A stretch of 64,000 nucleotides of DNA from Siphonodentalium dalli (Eukaryota; Mollusca; Scaphopoda; Gadilida; Siphonodentaliidae): positions 91,440,707 through 91,504,706 of the forward strand of contig CP136067.1 of the NCBI GenBank assembly GCA_032622095.1, in the 5' to 3' direction. This document shows, piece by piece, positions 25,515 through 37,774 of the stretch (the stretch's first letter is position 1; each line of letters opens with the position of its first letter). The translations under genes and the position numbers were made by a program. Under the pieces are notes generated by a model, which saw nothing but the letters and a program-made list of their open reading frames with translations, did not search any database and was not told where the DNA came from.

Positions 25515-28500
25515 AGTTTTCCTGGCGTGTGTTTAATTTCAGTTGGTATTGACACGAATATGTCTGAGTCTATCTGGAGACAATATCAATGATCCAACTT
25601 TGGAGCGAGGTACTTACCCGATGTGACAAACGAAGGTCCCCCATGGTGTGGGGCCACTTTATTTGCACATCAGATAATGTATCTCTAAGAAGTTGAACAG
25701 GTGATGCTTAAATTGTGGTTGTAGAGTGTTTCGCAAATTGATTGTCAACAAATATATAATTATATGCTTGAAGGTTGTTATTTACAGAATGTGCCAAGCA
25801 AATTAGCGTTACAACTATATGGATAATAAAGGCGCACATGTTAAGGATTGACAAGTAGATAGCTATCTACGACGAGATTGATCTCCTTTGTATACTGGGA
25901 CCACATCCCGTAGGAATTCCTCACCACGAAGAGCGAAAACTCGTTCAGGTTGAGTATTTGTCTCCTGATATCGTCAGACAGGATAGAAAGAAATACCATC
26001 ACTTGGTCCTTTTGTGTGAGAGCATCAATGAATAAAAAACATGGTATGCCGAAAATGTCAATTAACGAAAACCACATTTGGATTCTAGACTCTGAAGTCG
26101 AAGAACAATCCAGTAAGGCATGCTCAACAATATCAACATAAACTTTGTCACACAGTTTGCAATGTCCGCATTCTGGGGAGGTACGTGTATGCATGGCCAG
26201 AAGCTTCGCAGCAAGCAAGAATTTATGTTTTTCCTGTGGATGTGATCTACAAGATCTCCAAAGAATAGATTTTGACATTATATTATGATTTTGTGCGAAC
26301 GTTGTTAGTGATTCAGAGCTTCTCATGCGCTCTTCACATTCACGATTTTGTATATCGTTAATATGTTGTGTGGTGATTGTTTTCCATTCACCTTTGGATG
26401 GGAAATTTCCCTGTGTGGCGTAGTTGTGAAGATATGAATATAAATTATACCGTTTTAGTATGGATATAACATCGTTGATAAAAGAAGATTCATCAGTTGA
26501 CGTTTGCGAAAGGTGGTCGGCCAATCGTGAGGAGACGATTTCTTGAGACGATTTTCCTTGCGTCATTATACAGAGGTTCCCCCAAAAACATAGTTTTCGT
26601 TTATCAACAATCGATGACAAGGAACCTGTTCCAAGGAGAGATTGGACGACATCAGTTCGGGATCTTGTGGGCAATCATTGGGTGCGTTTGAGGCAGAACC
26701 TATGTGCTCGCTCCAGAGATGTCAAATTGGTCTCACTGAGCCCACACATTAGTTCTGTCCCATAAAGACTTTTGGGAAAAACAACCGAAGAAAATAGTGT
26801 AAGGCAGCTGAGTGGGGTATTCCCACCAGCATACATACCGGCGTTACTTAACATGAGATAGACTGATCTAATTTTCTCACATATGTGACTGGAGAGCTTG
26901 CTAGCATGTGACTCACGATGTAAAGGTATGCCAAGGTGTGTAATTTTTTCAGATTCGGATATCGGTTTGTCGTTGAGGATCCACGTATTTATCGTGCGAT
27001 TTCTAGCATTAAAATTTGTTTCATTGAACACGACCACCTTACATTTGTCCTGGTTATAACAAAATCGCCATTTCCGGCTATACTCTCCACATACGTTGCA
27101 CAACTGTTGTACACCGGTTGCTGTCAGAGACAAAAGCGTCATGTCGTCAGCTTGTGTTGGTGCTACACAGTTTATGGAATTCAATCGCAAGCCATGAGGA
27201 TTTGAAAATAGGTCAGCCAATAGGTCATCAATGAACAGCATGTATAAAAGAGGGGCTAATATCCTTCCTTGTCTTGTTCCTTGGTTTATGGGGATCAGTT
27301 TGGAAGTTAAATTATTAAAGCGGACAGCGTTGTAGACCACAAAGGAGAGTTTTGATAATGTGCCATATTTTACCGCAGAAACCTCTCTGGAGTAATTTGA
27401 ACAACAATCCGTTTATCCACACTGTATCAAACGCTTTACGTGCGTCGAGAAAGCAAGCATAAATGGGGCTGTGTAGCTCTTTGGTATATGATATACATTC
27501 ACTGATTATGTAGGAAGAGTGCATGCTGCTTACCCCTGTCTGAAATCCATGCTGTAGGGAGTTAACTTGGATAAGATGTGGGGCATGAGATTCCAGACGA
27601 TGAAATATGATTTTTTTCGAGAATCTTATAGAGGATAGGAAGCAAAGTTATAGCTCTGTAGTTATCAAATTTCGTCTTTGTTTTGCTGCCCCCTTTGTAC
27701 AGTGGCACCATGACTCCGATTTTCGCCTGTGATGGTATGTGATTGAATTTCAACATTTTGGTGAACATGTGGGCGATAGTATGTAAGATATACTCACCTC
27801 CATATAAAATGTGCTCATATGATATGGAGTCATGACCTGGGGCTTTCCCTTTGCTTACTGATCTGAGTACATTTTCAAGTTCATCAGACTTAACATCGTA
27901 GCATAAAAGTGAATCAAGATTACCTGACAAATCATTGTGGTCCCGGGATACTATAGCATTAACGTTTTCAAAGTGGGATTTGTCAAAGGTTCCACTTTGA
28001 AGAGGTGAGTAAAGAATTTCGTAATATGCTGCCCATGCTTCTATCACTTCAGGGGGATCACGGAGTGTCTTGGCGTCTACTTCGAATAGATGTTGGGCGG
28101 GTGCCTTTCTCCGTGCTTTATGAGCATTAAAGGCTCGAAAAAAATTGTCCATGTCTGTTTCAGCAAGGGTGTCAAGTCTTTCGTCGGCTTTTCTGAGAAA
28201 CTGTTCATTGGCCCTTCGGTATTCACGTCGAAAGAGGCATTTTGCGTCTTTGTAATTTCGATATACAATGTGAGTGTCATCGCGTGGACTGTCTGCTTCC
28301 AGCCAAATGCGCCGATACGAAGTCATTGTTTTGTGCAGTTCATTCAAATGTTCGTGCCAAAATGGCTTGAGATGGCGATTAAATTTCTTCGGGGCCACAA
28401 ACAGTTGTGAAGACTCTTTTAGGCTGAGTGTAACATCGTCATAAAATTTGTCTAAATCTCGTGTACTTTTAATTGCAAACGTGTGATTGATAAAGCCACA

Positions 28501-28853
28501 GATCCTCGTTTGAAGAGGAGAGCTTTTTTCAGTTCGGCCTGGCTGGGTTTACACTTGTCGGTGACGATTCTATTTCCGCCTCATATGATATGCACATGTG
28601 GATTGGACGGTGATTTGACACATTGGAAGAGTTATCCAAAATTTTAACGCTGGCTATTCTGCGTGTATCAGAAATTGGAATCTATAATATGATCTATAAT
28701 TGTCCCGTGGTTACCACCAGCAGCTACAAATGTAAAGCGTCTGCAGACGGGTTTACTGTTGACAGATTGTATTTTGCATGAGTCGATAAATTTTGAAAAT
28801 GAATTGTTTCTAGCATCGTTTTTTTCCAAGTTACCATTGAAATCTCCCATGAT
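25515..28853 (-). mobile_element. Non-LTR retrotransposon (LINE), 5'-truncated, copy 2
   Basis: This is the duplicate of the element at 430-3768, with the same truncation point and the same internal order. It was carried along in the duplication and is not an independent insertion, since the flanks on both sides are also copied. Confidence 0.85.
25841..28850 (-). pseudogene. Broken LINE polyprotein, copy 2
   Basis: Endonuclease (28850-28523), reverse transcriptase (about 28522-26675) and zinc-knuckle C-terminus (26674-25841) repeat copy 1 with the same four lesions. It has one extra lesion: near 28681 'aatctataat' replaces 'aatcagaat', which shifts the endonuclease frame right after IIDHI and leaves a 60-residue ORF where copy 1 has 106. 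The reverse transcriptase has one Thr-to-Lys change (Phe-Asp-Thr to Phe-Asp-Lys). Nothing suggests that it is functional. Confidence 0.87.
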
Positions 28854-29748
28854 AATCTCGAGAAGTGTAGCAGTGAAAGTTTTTTCTGAATGAAACTTAA
28901 ATTTACCTCGACATTCTGAATGCGCTCGACTAATATGTGTTTTTCTCTCGAGAACAGACTATCTGAATTTTCTCTGAACTCCTGTTGCAGCCTAACTGGG
29001 CATTACCTATCATTTACGTCTTCCATTGGTTGGTATAACTTCTAAACTAAATTGACTACTTTTATCTAATTGGACTAGCCCTGGTATGGAAAACTCTAAC
29101 TGTTATAGCCCGATGTGCGGTTTACTGCCCGCAGCGGGTATTATAGGATGACCAGCGTGATAAAGGTAACGATCATAATTCCAGACAGCTGCCTTTACTT
29201 TATTTGAGCAATCAAATGACCAATACCACAAGTATACTCAATATTAATCCCACCTCTCGCCATTTCCGTGTCTGGTGTGATCATATGCTCGCAAATAAGA
29301 TTTATACGGCGAGTAAGACAAGGAGCTAAAGCGTGCACCGCCCAGTTGCATATACAGTTGTGCCCTTCGATAATGTGGTATAATTAGTCAAGATAATTCG
29401 CACTAATTTAAAGGGGTACTGTACACTAAATCCGACAATTTATGGAAACTTCTCCTTTTATACTCAACAGAATATATGCAACAAACGAATGAATTTGAGC
29501 CATGAATTATTGCAAAATACACTATTTGCTCTATGAACGTTGCAAAAAATTATGGTAATTATAATGGAAATGAATATATAGATCACACAAGTGTATTTTG
29601 CACCAATCCATGGCTCAAATTAATTAATTTGTTGCATATATTCTGTTGAGTATAAAAGGAGATGGTCCCATAAATGGTCGAATTTAATGTATAGTACCCC
29701 TTTAAATAATTAGCGATATTATACAACTTGTATAGTATGCCTAAATAT
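28854..29748. repeat. Flank segment A, copy 2
   Basis: This matches 3769-4650 and 23131-24045. It follows the LINE at the same junction as copy 1 and contains the MITE at 29407-29706. Together with copy 3 at 23131 it places direct repeats of 0.9 kb on both sides of the 24046-28853 block. Confidence 0.88.
29407..29706. mobile_element. Foldback MITE (copy 2)
   Basis: Termini TTTAAAGGGGTAC and GTACCCCTTTAAA with arms as in 4321-4608. It retains the 11-bp 'ccataaatggt' piece lost in copy 1. Confidence 0.75.
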
Positions 29749-32700
29749 GCCTCTATACATGTGAACAGTGCGAAGGCAAAGATGAATTGTGAGTCGTGGT
29801 GAGTGATCTCGTAGGTATGTGATGGACCCTATATATTATCATCAGCCATGCATGTGCCGAAACCATACTGGAAGGAATAGTCAGTAGGGAGGCCGTGCTA
29901 TGCTGTTCGTTGTGTGTATTGTGTTTTGTGGGTAGCGAATGTAGTAAGACAAATTGCGGCCGTATAAACCCTATTAAATAGTCAGCATTGATACCAATAA
30001 AACATCTATAAACATATTTGGCAAAGTTATTTTTTAAATATCGGAATTTGGTAATACTGTACGTGCATATAAGGCCATAAGAAAGTACGTCACACGTTTG
30101 TCTAGATTTAGCAAAAACCGCAGCGGAATGTGAAAGAAGCAAGAATAACATCATGATTCAAGCCGCCACACACACGCCTTTAATTGACCAATACATATCG
30201 CATATATACTCTCTTCTATTTCCGACTATTACTCCCTTTCACATGTGAATGTTAATACACTGTAATGGTCCAGTTTTCAGTACTTCACATTTCGGAAGTG
30301 ACAGATGTCCTGGCCGGGCATGCCAGCACAATTCAAGTGAACCATACAACATATCATCATGAAAATAGTGAACTTAAATCCGCTATTCCGTTGAATGGCA
30401 TCGGCCACAGTGAAAACACATTACCAACGTCATATGTTTGTACATAACCTATTGTTAAAATAGTGGCATGCTCGACTTATTTCGTTTTGAATAATGAACT
30501 CAATTCTACCTCCAAATAGGTTATCGTGATCCGTGCGAACACGCTGATATGCACTTGCCATAATCCACCAGTGACTTCACTATTTGGTTGTATGTTGTGT
30601 CGGTTGCAGCAGTGCAGTCAACGTGTGCGTTTCTGCTACTCAGTGTGGCAGATATATCACTCACTATACGTGGTATAATCGAACCATGTATGGAATAAAC
30701 ACTTAAAAATACCCTGCCAGATCTGACACCATAACACCATAATATCCATGCGTTCTACACCTGAGAAATAACTCGATCGAACTCATCGGTCACTAACATG
30801 AGGTTTTAGTGGCCAGATATTGACTTTTAAAATATTGTATCATGTTTTGATTTGGTGTCAGTCAGCCAAGGAAACACTCAAAAGATAGCTGCTACCGTCC
30901 AGAACTGTTCGTTCTCTCGAAACCCCGCACATTATCTGCTTACAATATAATTTGCTTTAGGTCGACAATCTGCTCAGAATCGCCCCATTTTGAGTCGATA
31001 ATTAGTCACATTGAGTCGATTTTTAGTCACATTATCGAATCATAATGACTTCGTTGTAGGTTCATGATGAGTGGACAATGACACATCACGACTAATCGGG
31101 TGTATGTTCACACAATGTGTTTGCAATGTGGCCCTCGCTATAAAACGGAATAACGGATACGAGTGAGCCATTGTCTGCTTAATTTATAATCCAAAATAAT
31201 CCAATATGAACCTATATGCACATTAAAATTATGTCGACTATGTGCGTATTTGCGTGAAGTTACGTTGTACGTCGCCCAAAAGCGGCAGATAATAAATAGT
31301 TATAAATTATGATATTTTGTGATCCGTTAGGACGTATTGGTGATGGGCAATTTTGTGGATATCGATGATGCCTGTTATACACGTACGTATGGTGATGGTT
31401 GTAAATAGTTGTTAATGTTATTGTACCTGGTAAGCAGAATATTGCATCAGGAAATGATGGACTCATTGGTTTGAAACCTGTGGATCTTTAGTAAAATTAT
31501 AATTTTCTTCGACATATCTCCATGTTACCTCCAATTCACATATACCAGGTCAGACACATACCGCTTTAAACTATTATAGTTATATTTACAAGTATAGCTA
31601 ACTGTGGATAATGCAATTTTGTCATTTTGATAAAACAAATTTTGATAAGACATATTTTGACAGAACAGATTTTGACAAAATCCAAAATCATATTTCACAA
31701 AAAAATGGTTGAAAATCAGTGTCGCAGTAATGCGGTACCATGTTCAAATATATATTTTTTTTTGCGACAAAATAACATTTCTCGACCCGTGCGAATGATA
31801 AACCGTGACGACACATAACGAGGAAGTCAATTAACGTTGCATTGGTTCATGTTGCTTATAACAGCGTGGATCCTGGATCCAAGGCCAATATATAAGGGCT
31901 TATACATGTATGTAGTGGTCTGGTTCATGGACTATACATATCCTACGTCCATAGTCTATATGTAAGGTCATGGGTCCTATGACTATGTATGTGCCTGTGT
32001 CCTAACCTAACAATTGTAGGCTATGTCCATGACTAACATATTGGTGACTGGTCCTATGTTCTTCAGATATAGTATAGTGTGTCCGTGACTTACATTATAC
32101 ATCTAGCTGTGTGGGTGTTTCGCTTATATAACTATTATGGTCATGTCTCATATTAAACATATAAGCAACAAGTGTTCAACTCTCATTTTGAATTCCCGAT
32201 AACTGAACTGGTAGTGGAGCACAACGGATAATTGTACCCATATGAAAACCAAATTTGTAGCACATTCTTGGTTAGGCTCAAACTAACAACATTTATAACT
32301 GTTTTCGCCATAACAAACGAGTTTAGTTAAAATTACTATAAGGGTGTGTTTACATTGCTGTAGATATGTATACAGTTCTACACGCACACTAGTGTAAACC
32401 GGTTGATATAGAAATGCGCACAGAAAGAAAACGGTATTCGTTCGTGAGCAAATATCGTGTCCGTTTTTAGTCACGGTCAACACCGAGGCGTTGCGATAGG
32501 CACATCTGACTTGATTAATTGTTACTCGGGCTTGGCGGGTGTGCTTATTCTTTATTTGTCATTTCAACCCAAGTATTTCTGACTGTGTAAGCGAGAACCT
32601 GTGTGCTGGTGCGTGTGGTGACAAAATAAATGCGTGTGGTGCGAATATTGAACACTGGATACTTAAAGTATATCTTATTAATAGCTAATATATACAGTAT

Positions 32701-33203
32701 ATCTTATTAATAGCTGTACCTTAGTACACTCAGTGAACAACAGGGCGACCGCAAAAGCATAGCATAACAAGGCCGCTATCACTGACGTCGACTAGCGCAG
32801 CATAGCATCTGGGTCATGTTGTTATTATATTCTCACAAAGTTGTGATTAGATGGGAAATTCCGCACATTTCTGTGATAGGGGTCGTATATGAAGTAGCCA
32901 TATTTATATTTGTGTAAACTGTTGTTTATTGTGTATTCTATGTGATTTGTTCTCATGCGACTTTCATTTTTTCTTCGAAATATTACCAACTGATCTAAGA
33001 GTAAACTGCTTCGATCTGCTGATAGTTGATTATTTGTTTTTGTCTGGCCTAAACTGACACGACTCATAGTTAATTGTCAATTACCAGAGTACTGATTATC
33101 GCGCGTTAACTATCAGTAATCATGTTGTGATCACAATAATCTGCGACACGTGACTTCACACATATCTGTATGCAGATATACAGCAATGTAAACATTCCCT
33201 AAA
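29749..33203. other. Gene-free sequence inside the duplication, copy 2
   Basis: It is the duplicate of 4651-8106, with no recognised gene. A 150-bp piece at about 31670-31830 resembles a much more diverged copy at 36540-36640 (shared 'atttcac', 'tcgca.taat.cggta' and 'gaagtca.tta' blocks). Confidence 0.6.
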
Positions 33204-33613
33204 TCAGATATGTGTGCATTTTTGTATTTCGGGTATGACCCTGGCAAAATTTACCACTCATATACGTAAGAATGATATGGTATTTTTTATCCAGCTTAAC
33301 ATTAACACTTATTATAATTTGTTTCAACATAAAAGTGCTACTTGGTGTAGTTTAGTTTGTTAAAGCTACCATAATATCAGTCATATGTGCATTTTTAGAT
33401 TTTGGTTGTGTCCGCAGCAACAGTCGCCCAACCTGTAAGTAAGAAATATGGTAATATGTCACTCAGGTCAAAACTGACAACTTATAATTATTTTCACCAT
33501 AAAAATGCTACACGATAAAGTTTAGGTTGTTAGAACTCACCTCGTATCAGTCATATGCATTACATCGATGTCGGGTAGTTGCCTATCAACTTGCTAAGAC
33601 GGGCCTGTCGCGG
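33204..33613. repeat. Three ~170-bp tandem units ending the duplication, copy 2
   Basis: Same units as at 8107-8516, starting near 33204, 33378 and 33548. The array stops at the duplication breakpoint. Confidence 0.7.
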
Positions 33614-34320
33614 ATGTCGCCCCATGTTATAATGGGCAGTAGCGTATAAGGAACACATGTGCCAAGTTTCATTTTTTATCACCTTTTTCACATTTGTGGT
33701 GTTTTCTCCGACAAGCGCGTGAACTAGTGGAAGAGCAAAATGTAACAGGGTCGACGAGAGTCAGTTTTAGAGGCGGTAGGTTTATGGTTTTACAAGTAGT
33801 GGCCACTTATCATTGGTATAATCGCTAATTCCGCATATTGTAGTGAAGGATTGATGTGTGTGCAGTTTTTAAACCGAATTGCTCGCTCCTTCGTAATGAG
33901 AAGACCGAGAAATATGACGTCGAATACGACATTTTGTCTGAATAAATCGTCATATTTTGGGTCATTATGTTATTTTATATCCATATCTGCGAAATACTTT
34001 CAAACCCCCCTTGTTTAATTTGTATCTCTGGTTCGAGAATTATGTATTTAACAATATTGAGTACATTTGGCATATATTTAGGCTGAAAATTTGTAATATC
34101 ATCCCATTATTCCAATGATTGTGAAATATTAAAGTTTTTTTTTTCTACACAAACTGTTCTACATGGAAAAAAATGAAATAACTCAGAAAGCTCAACTCGG
34201 ATTTTAGGGGACTATTCGTGAATACATCCGCGATGTTATGGCCTAAATAATATAAAAGACATCAACTTTCCCCGATTAATGTCCTTAATTTCCACTTTCA
34301 CGTCTATTGTGCCTGTGCTA
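33614..34320. other. Non-coding stretch
   Basis: No gene recognised. The first bases after the breakpoint include 'gtgccaagtttcattttt', reminiscent of interspersed-repeat 3' ends, but I cannot define an element. Confidence 0.45.
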
Positions 34321-34625
34321 ACTGTATGACCTTTGATTGAACGACAAACTTGAGTAATATCACATTCTCTCACTCTCGCTCTATCTATCTCTCTATTGCT
34401 CTACGTCTACATGTCTGAATATGAAGACATGGTTATGGGCCAATGTTTGAGCACTACACAAATATTCATACAGCCACCAATGACCTTTAGTTGAACAATA
34501 CAAATTCAGTAATAGCACATCTATCTATCGCTGTGTCTCTATGTCTGCATGGTTATGGTCCAATGTTTGAGCACTACACACATCTTAAGTGTGATGTACT
34601 GCCGAGTTAAAGGCACGTGAGGCCT
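34320..34625 (-). pseudogene. Two remnants of the C-type lectin gene 3' end
   Basis: Two diverged copies of the sequence that follows the lectin stop codon (35190-35340) lie here in tandem. On the minus strand each reads 'tgtgtagt.ctcaa.cattgg.ccataacc', then an ATG-gap-CATA-AGA-tract and 'gagagatagatag'-like repeats; they sit near 34460 and 34590. The forward strand shows 'ttgaacaatac', 'agtaatagcacat' and 'ggttatggtccaatgtttg'. Only the last codons and 3' flank are left; the domain itself is gone. This points to earlier tandem copies of the lectin 3' exon. Confidence 0.6.
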
Positions 34626-34994
34626 TAGTTGTCGAAAATATTCATATTTGTTCTAATCACTGTAAACAGAAAAAAAATAAAACGCATACAGTTTCGTTCA
34701 TATATACCATGACCATCACGTAAACATCATGTTATCATAAAGACTTACTATATTTTACCTAAGCAAGAGCCTGATTGTGTTACAGAAGACAGCACAATGG
34801 TACTGGCTAATCACACACAAATGGCATAAACGCTCTTTATTAGATCCATATCAGGAATTCACCAACAAAGAACGCTCTTTATGTTTACCATCATAATATA
34901 AACAAACACCAGAAAAGTAACTTTTTATGCTTTTGTTTACATAACAATGGTCAAACATTTGACGATAACATACTGATTATGCGATATTTCTTAT

Positions 34995-35204
34995 TTGTAT
35001 ACGGATAAAGTCTACATTTTGATGTTCTTTCTGTTTGTGGCGGTTTTTGACGGGTGGAAATATTTCACAGGATACCCACCGCCAAGGCCAACCGTACCTT
35101 TAAATAGCAAGGTGCGTCAGCAAATTTGGAGGACCACTAGACCCGGATTGATAACTGTAGTAATGATAGATTCAGGTATTCATACCGCCAACAACGACGT
35201 TTAA
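34995..35204 (+). CDS. Hypothetical membrane-anchor ORF, related to 21181-21405
   Basis: A 69-residue frame with a short charged tail, a hydrophobic segment (VYILMFFLFVAVF) and a Pro-rich stem (GYPPPRPTVPL). It resembles the frame at 21181 in order and in several residues (YF, PRP, PL). No catalytic domain follows. AACGCTCTTTAT words lie upstream at 34829 and 34871. It could be one exon of a type II membrane protein or a decayed copy. Confidence 0.3.
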   Translation: MYTDKVYILMFFLFVAVFDGWKYFTGYPPPRPTVPLNSKVRQQIWRTTRPGLITVVMIDSGIHTANNDV

Positions 35205-35321
35205 TTGAACAATAGCATTGAGTAACATCATATTCTCTCACTTTCTCACTCTTTCTCTCTCTGTCTATGTCTGTATGCAGGTCTGATTGTGGAGCCATGG
35301 TTATGGTCCAATGGTTGAGGA

Positions 35322-37654
35322 CTACACAAATCTGAAGTGACATATGTACTGCCGAGGGTAATCGCAAGGAGCATCAGCAAATTTGAAGGACTGATCAGTC
35401 AGTGGATTGTAATGCCAGAGTCCACCGCAGTCTCCGTCGCCATTTGGTTGTCCATCGTGCCAGATCAAGTCTGTTGCTGCTGCTGTGTTGTCACTGTGTT
35501 TCCACACGCCCCCTTCCTTCATCACGCCGACCCAGAATATCCCGAAAGTCAGCGGCCTCAGTAGACCTAAACGTACGAAATAGGCGTTAATATAGCCATC
35601 ATATAACTAGCTACTAATATATTTGAATATACTTGTGTCTGTATTAGTATAGAGTTGTGTTTAACTTAGCACAATGTTCTTCCAAAGTAACATGCCCATT
35701 GCACAAATCAACAAACAAATACTCCAACCTCGAGAAATATATATTGAAATATATCCACCAATTTACTAATGACAGTTTTGGCAGTAACGACGCCAATTCT
35801 CGAACTGAATTGACCTTGCGGTACCGTTTCTGGTTTCCTGAATTATCTTAAATACTACGTTTCGTTATATTGAACTAGAGGTCAAGACATGCTTGCGACA
35901 ATTTGGGATTCCCATAAACAATTTATTGGTAAGTGAATAATCGTATCTGTTGTCATTAAAGCGAGTAAATTGTTGTAAATTCTCCTGAGCAATTCAACAG
36001 CTTGTGATAGTGGGATTTGGTTTACGCGATGTGCGTGCTACAAGTTTGAATTGTTCAGTGAAATATAATAAATATATAGGGCATGACTTTTTACGCAATG
36101 TGCGTGCTACAAGTCTGGATTGTTCAGTAAAATATAATAAATATATAGGGCATGGCTTGTCGTTGATTGTGCGGTTATAATGCCCAGCAATTAAGAATAT
36201 CAACACACTACGGGGTTTGTCCATTCATTCGTACAAGAGTTACGTTGCATTTGTGAATGCTGTACCTGCACGAACAGTTTACTTTATAACTCAGATGTTG
36301 TTCGTCGGATTTTTTTGTTTTAGTATTATGATAGTCGATTTTGTGAGAAAAAAATACCCATTTAATAAGGGTTTCGTCCATTCATTCTTGGAGTTACGGA
36401 CCTTGTCGGAAATGTTTACACAGTACAGAAAATTTGCATTGTTCATTCAGTATAAATGGTCAGAATTGTATGTTAGTCGTCGGGCACATCCAGACTTGTA
36501 CATTGATGTTGCCGTTTTATAAATTCGATAAAAGATGGATAATCCAAAACCGTATTTCACGAAATCAGTTTCGCACTAATTCGGTATGACGATGGCACAT
36601 GATATGGAAGTCAGTTAACTTTCAATTTGTCAAGATAGTATTATGATGTTAAGGCAAATTATAAAGACATATTTGCGTATCGCTTTAAGAAAAGAAATAA
36701 GCTGGTGCAAAATGTAACATGTTTGTTTTGTCTGCATCGTATTTGGCTTCGTGACGTTTGTTATTCCGCAAATGAAGTTCCGCGATGGAGGAACATTGTG
36801 ATGCGGATAAATTTCAACTCAGCGCCAACTTTAATATACGCATATATTTTATCTCACTGGACTATATATGTAAGCCTCGTCCAACGATGTGGTTTGTTGC
36901 TACTTGGTATTCACTATTGATGATATCTCCGACCCCAACAAGATAGTATGTTTCCTAATTTTAGCACAACCATTATACATGTAGTCGGGGACAAATTCAA
37001 ATATCTAATTTTTTAACATGCATGTTATTGCGGTGAGGTAATTTGAATGTTATCTCCGCCTTACTGGAAAGTGTTACCTTTTTTGTCCAACATGTATTTC
37101 TAATCGACATGTCTGAAGCGAGGATTTATCAAGTTCCTGTCTTCACTGATCGCAACATCGCTTCGATGTGTTTTGCCAATTTACGAACCCAATTTTCAGT
37201 TTGCTTTCGTTAGAAAAAGTACTCAATTGTTCACTATTAACGTTATATTATTGTGAATTGTTGTACAGTATGTTATCTGAGACAGCATTAAACACGTTCG
37301 ATACATATAACAAAACATTTTTCACGGCTTTTCGTAGACTATGCCAACATATTATTCATCGGTGGGAGAACAGTTACTTCACATCCGGCTCGGAACTATG
37401 TTTTGTCATAGTCAACTCCAATCCGTGCGCTATTTATACAAATATCTCCATAAAACACAATTCACCTGGATATGCTTGGTCCAGTGCGTTGAATATGTCG
37501 TATGGGCTACTTCCCTTCAGTGAGAGGAGCTCTCCCCCTTTATCTGTGCACTCGTCCTTCGCCTGTTGTCTGTCATGTGAATTTTGTAGAGTTATCATCC
37601 ATGCTCCATTCTCGGCAGAGATGTAGTGGTACAGCTGTTTCCCTGGCGTCAGCA
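35322..37654 (-). CDS. C-type lectin domain protein, two C-terminal exons (37466-37654, 35322-35566)
   Basis: The first exon starts after an acceptor (ttcacgattag) and ends at a consensus donor (CCAG|GTGAAT). The second starts after 'cgtacgtttag' and ends at TAG 35322. Both junctions are phase 1 and join as Pro-Gly-Leu, giving about 143 residues, a normal length for one C-type lectin domain. Visible landmarks are GAWMITLQNSHDRQQAKDEC (first Cys), GELLSL, FWVGV, a QPN motif in WHDGQPNGDGDC, and a final C-x6-C (APCDYPRQYIC). All four standard cysteines are present. QPN differs from the usual EPN (mannose-type) and QPD (galactose-type) sugar motifs, so specificity is unclear. A signal-peptide exon should lie above 37654 but was not found. 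Such proteins are secreted sugar-binding or immune recognition proteins. Confidence 0.82.
35567..37465. other. Intron of the C-type lectin gene
   Basis: It contains a ~70-bp tandem pair at about 36019-36163 ('atgtgcgtgctacaagt' twice) and a forward frame at 36217-36522 with a hydrophobic segment that I do not recognise and do not call a gene. A diverged copy of a segment from the 31670 region lies at 36540-36640. Confidence 0.6.
36019..36163. repeat. Tandem pair of ~70-bp units
   Basis: Two near-identical units carry 'acgc.atgtgcgtgctacaa' and 'aaatataataaatatatagg'. They sit in the lectin intron. Confidence 0.8.
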
Positions 37655-37748
37655 CTAATCGTGAAAATAAAGATAAAACAAATGGTGTTCGTGATTCAAA
37701 TTAAAGGTCGTGCACGACTTTGATGGCGACTAATTGGGGTAGTCGCAT

Positions 37749-37774
37749 AGTCAGTTTATCCCTGTTTGTCCTTG
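37749..37774. repeat. 26-bp target-site duplication, LINE 3' side
   Basis: It is identical to 38878-38903 (begins AGTCAGTTTATCC, ends TGTCCTTG). The two copies bracket the truncated minus-strand LINE. Confidence 0.85.

Larger units (their letters stand above)
25086..33613. repeat. Long direct duplication, copy 2
   Basis: It is near-identical to 1-8516. Differences include a 1-bp change of frame inside the LINE endonuclease near 28681, the 11-bp segment in the MITE near 29668, and scattered substitutions such as 27971. The left limit of homology cannot be seen because copy 1 runs off the window; the right limit is 33613. Confidence 0.92.

Noticed and set aside
1-33613. 8.5-kb direct repeats as LTRs of a giant retroelement
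   Set aside because: The repeats contain a minus-strand LINE and a MITE, lack TG..CA ends, and the region between them has no gag-pol, primer site or polypurine tract.
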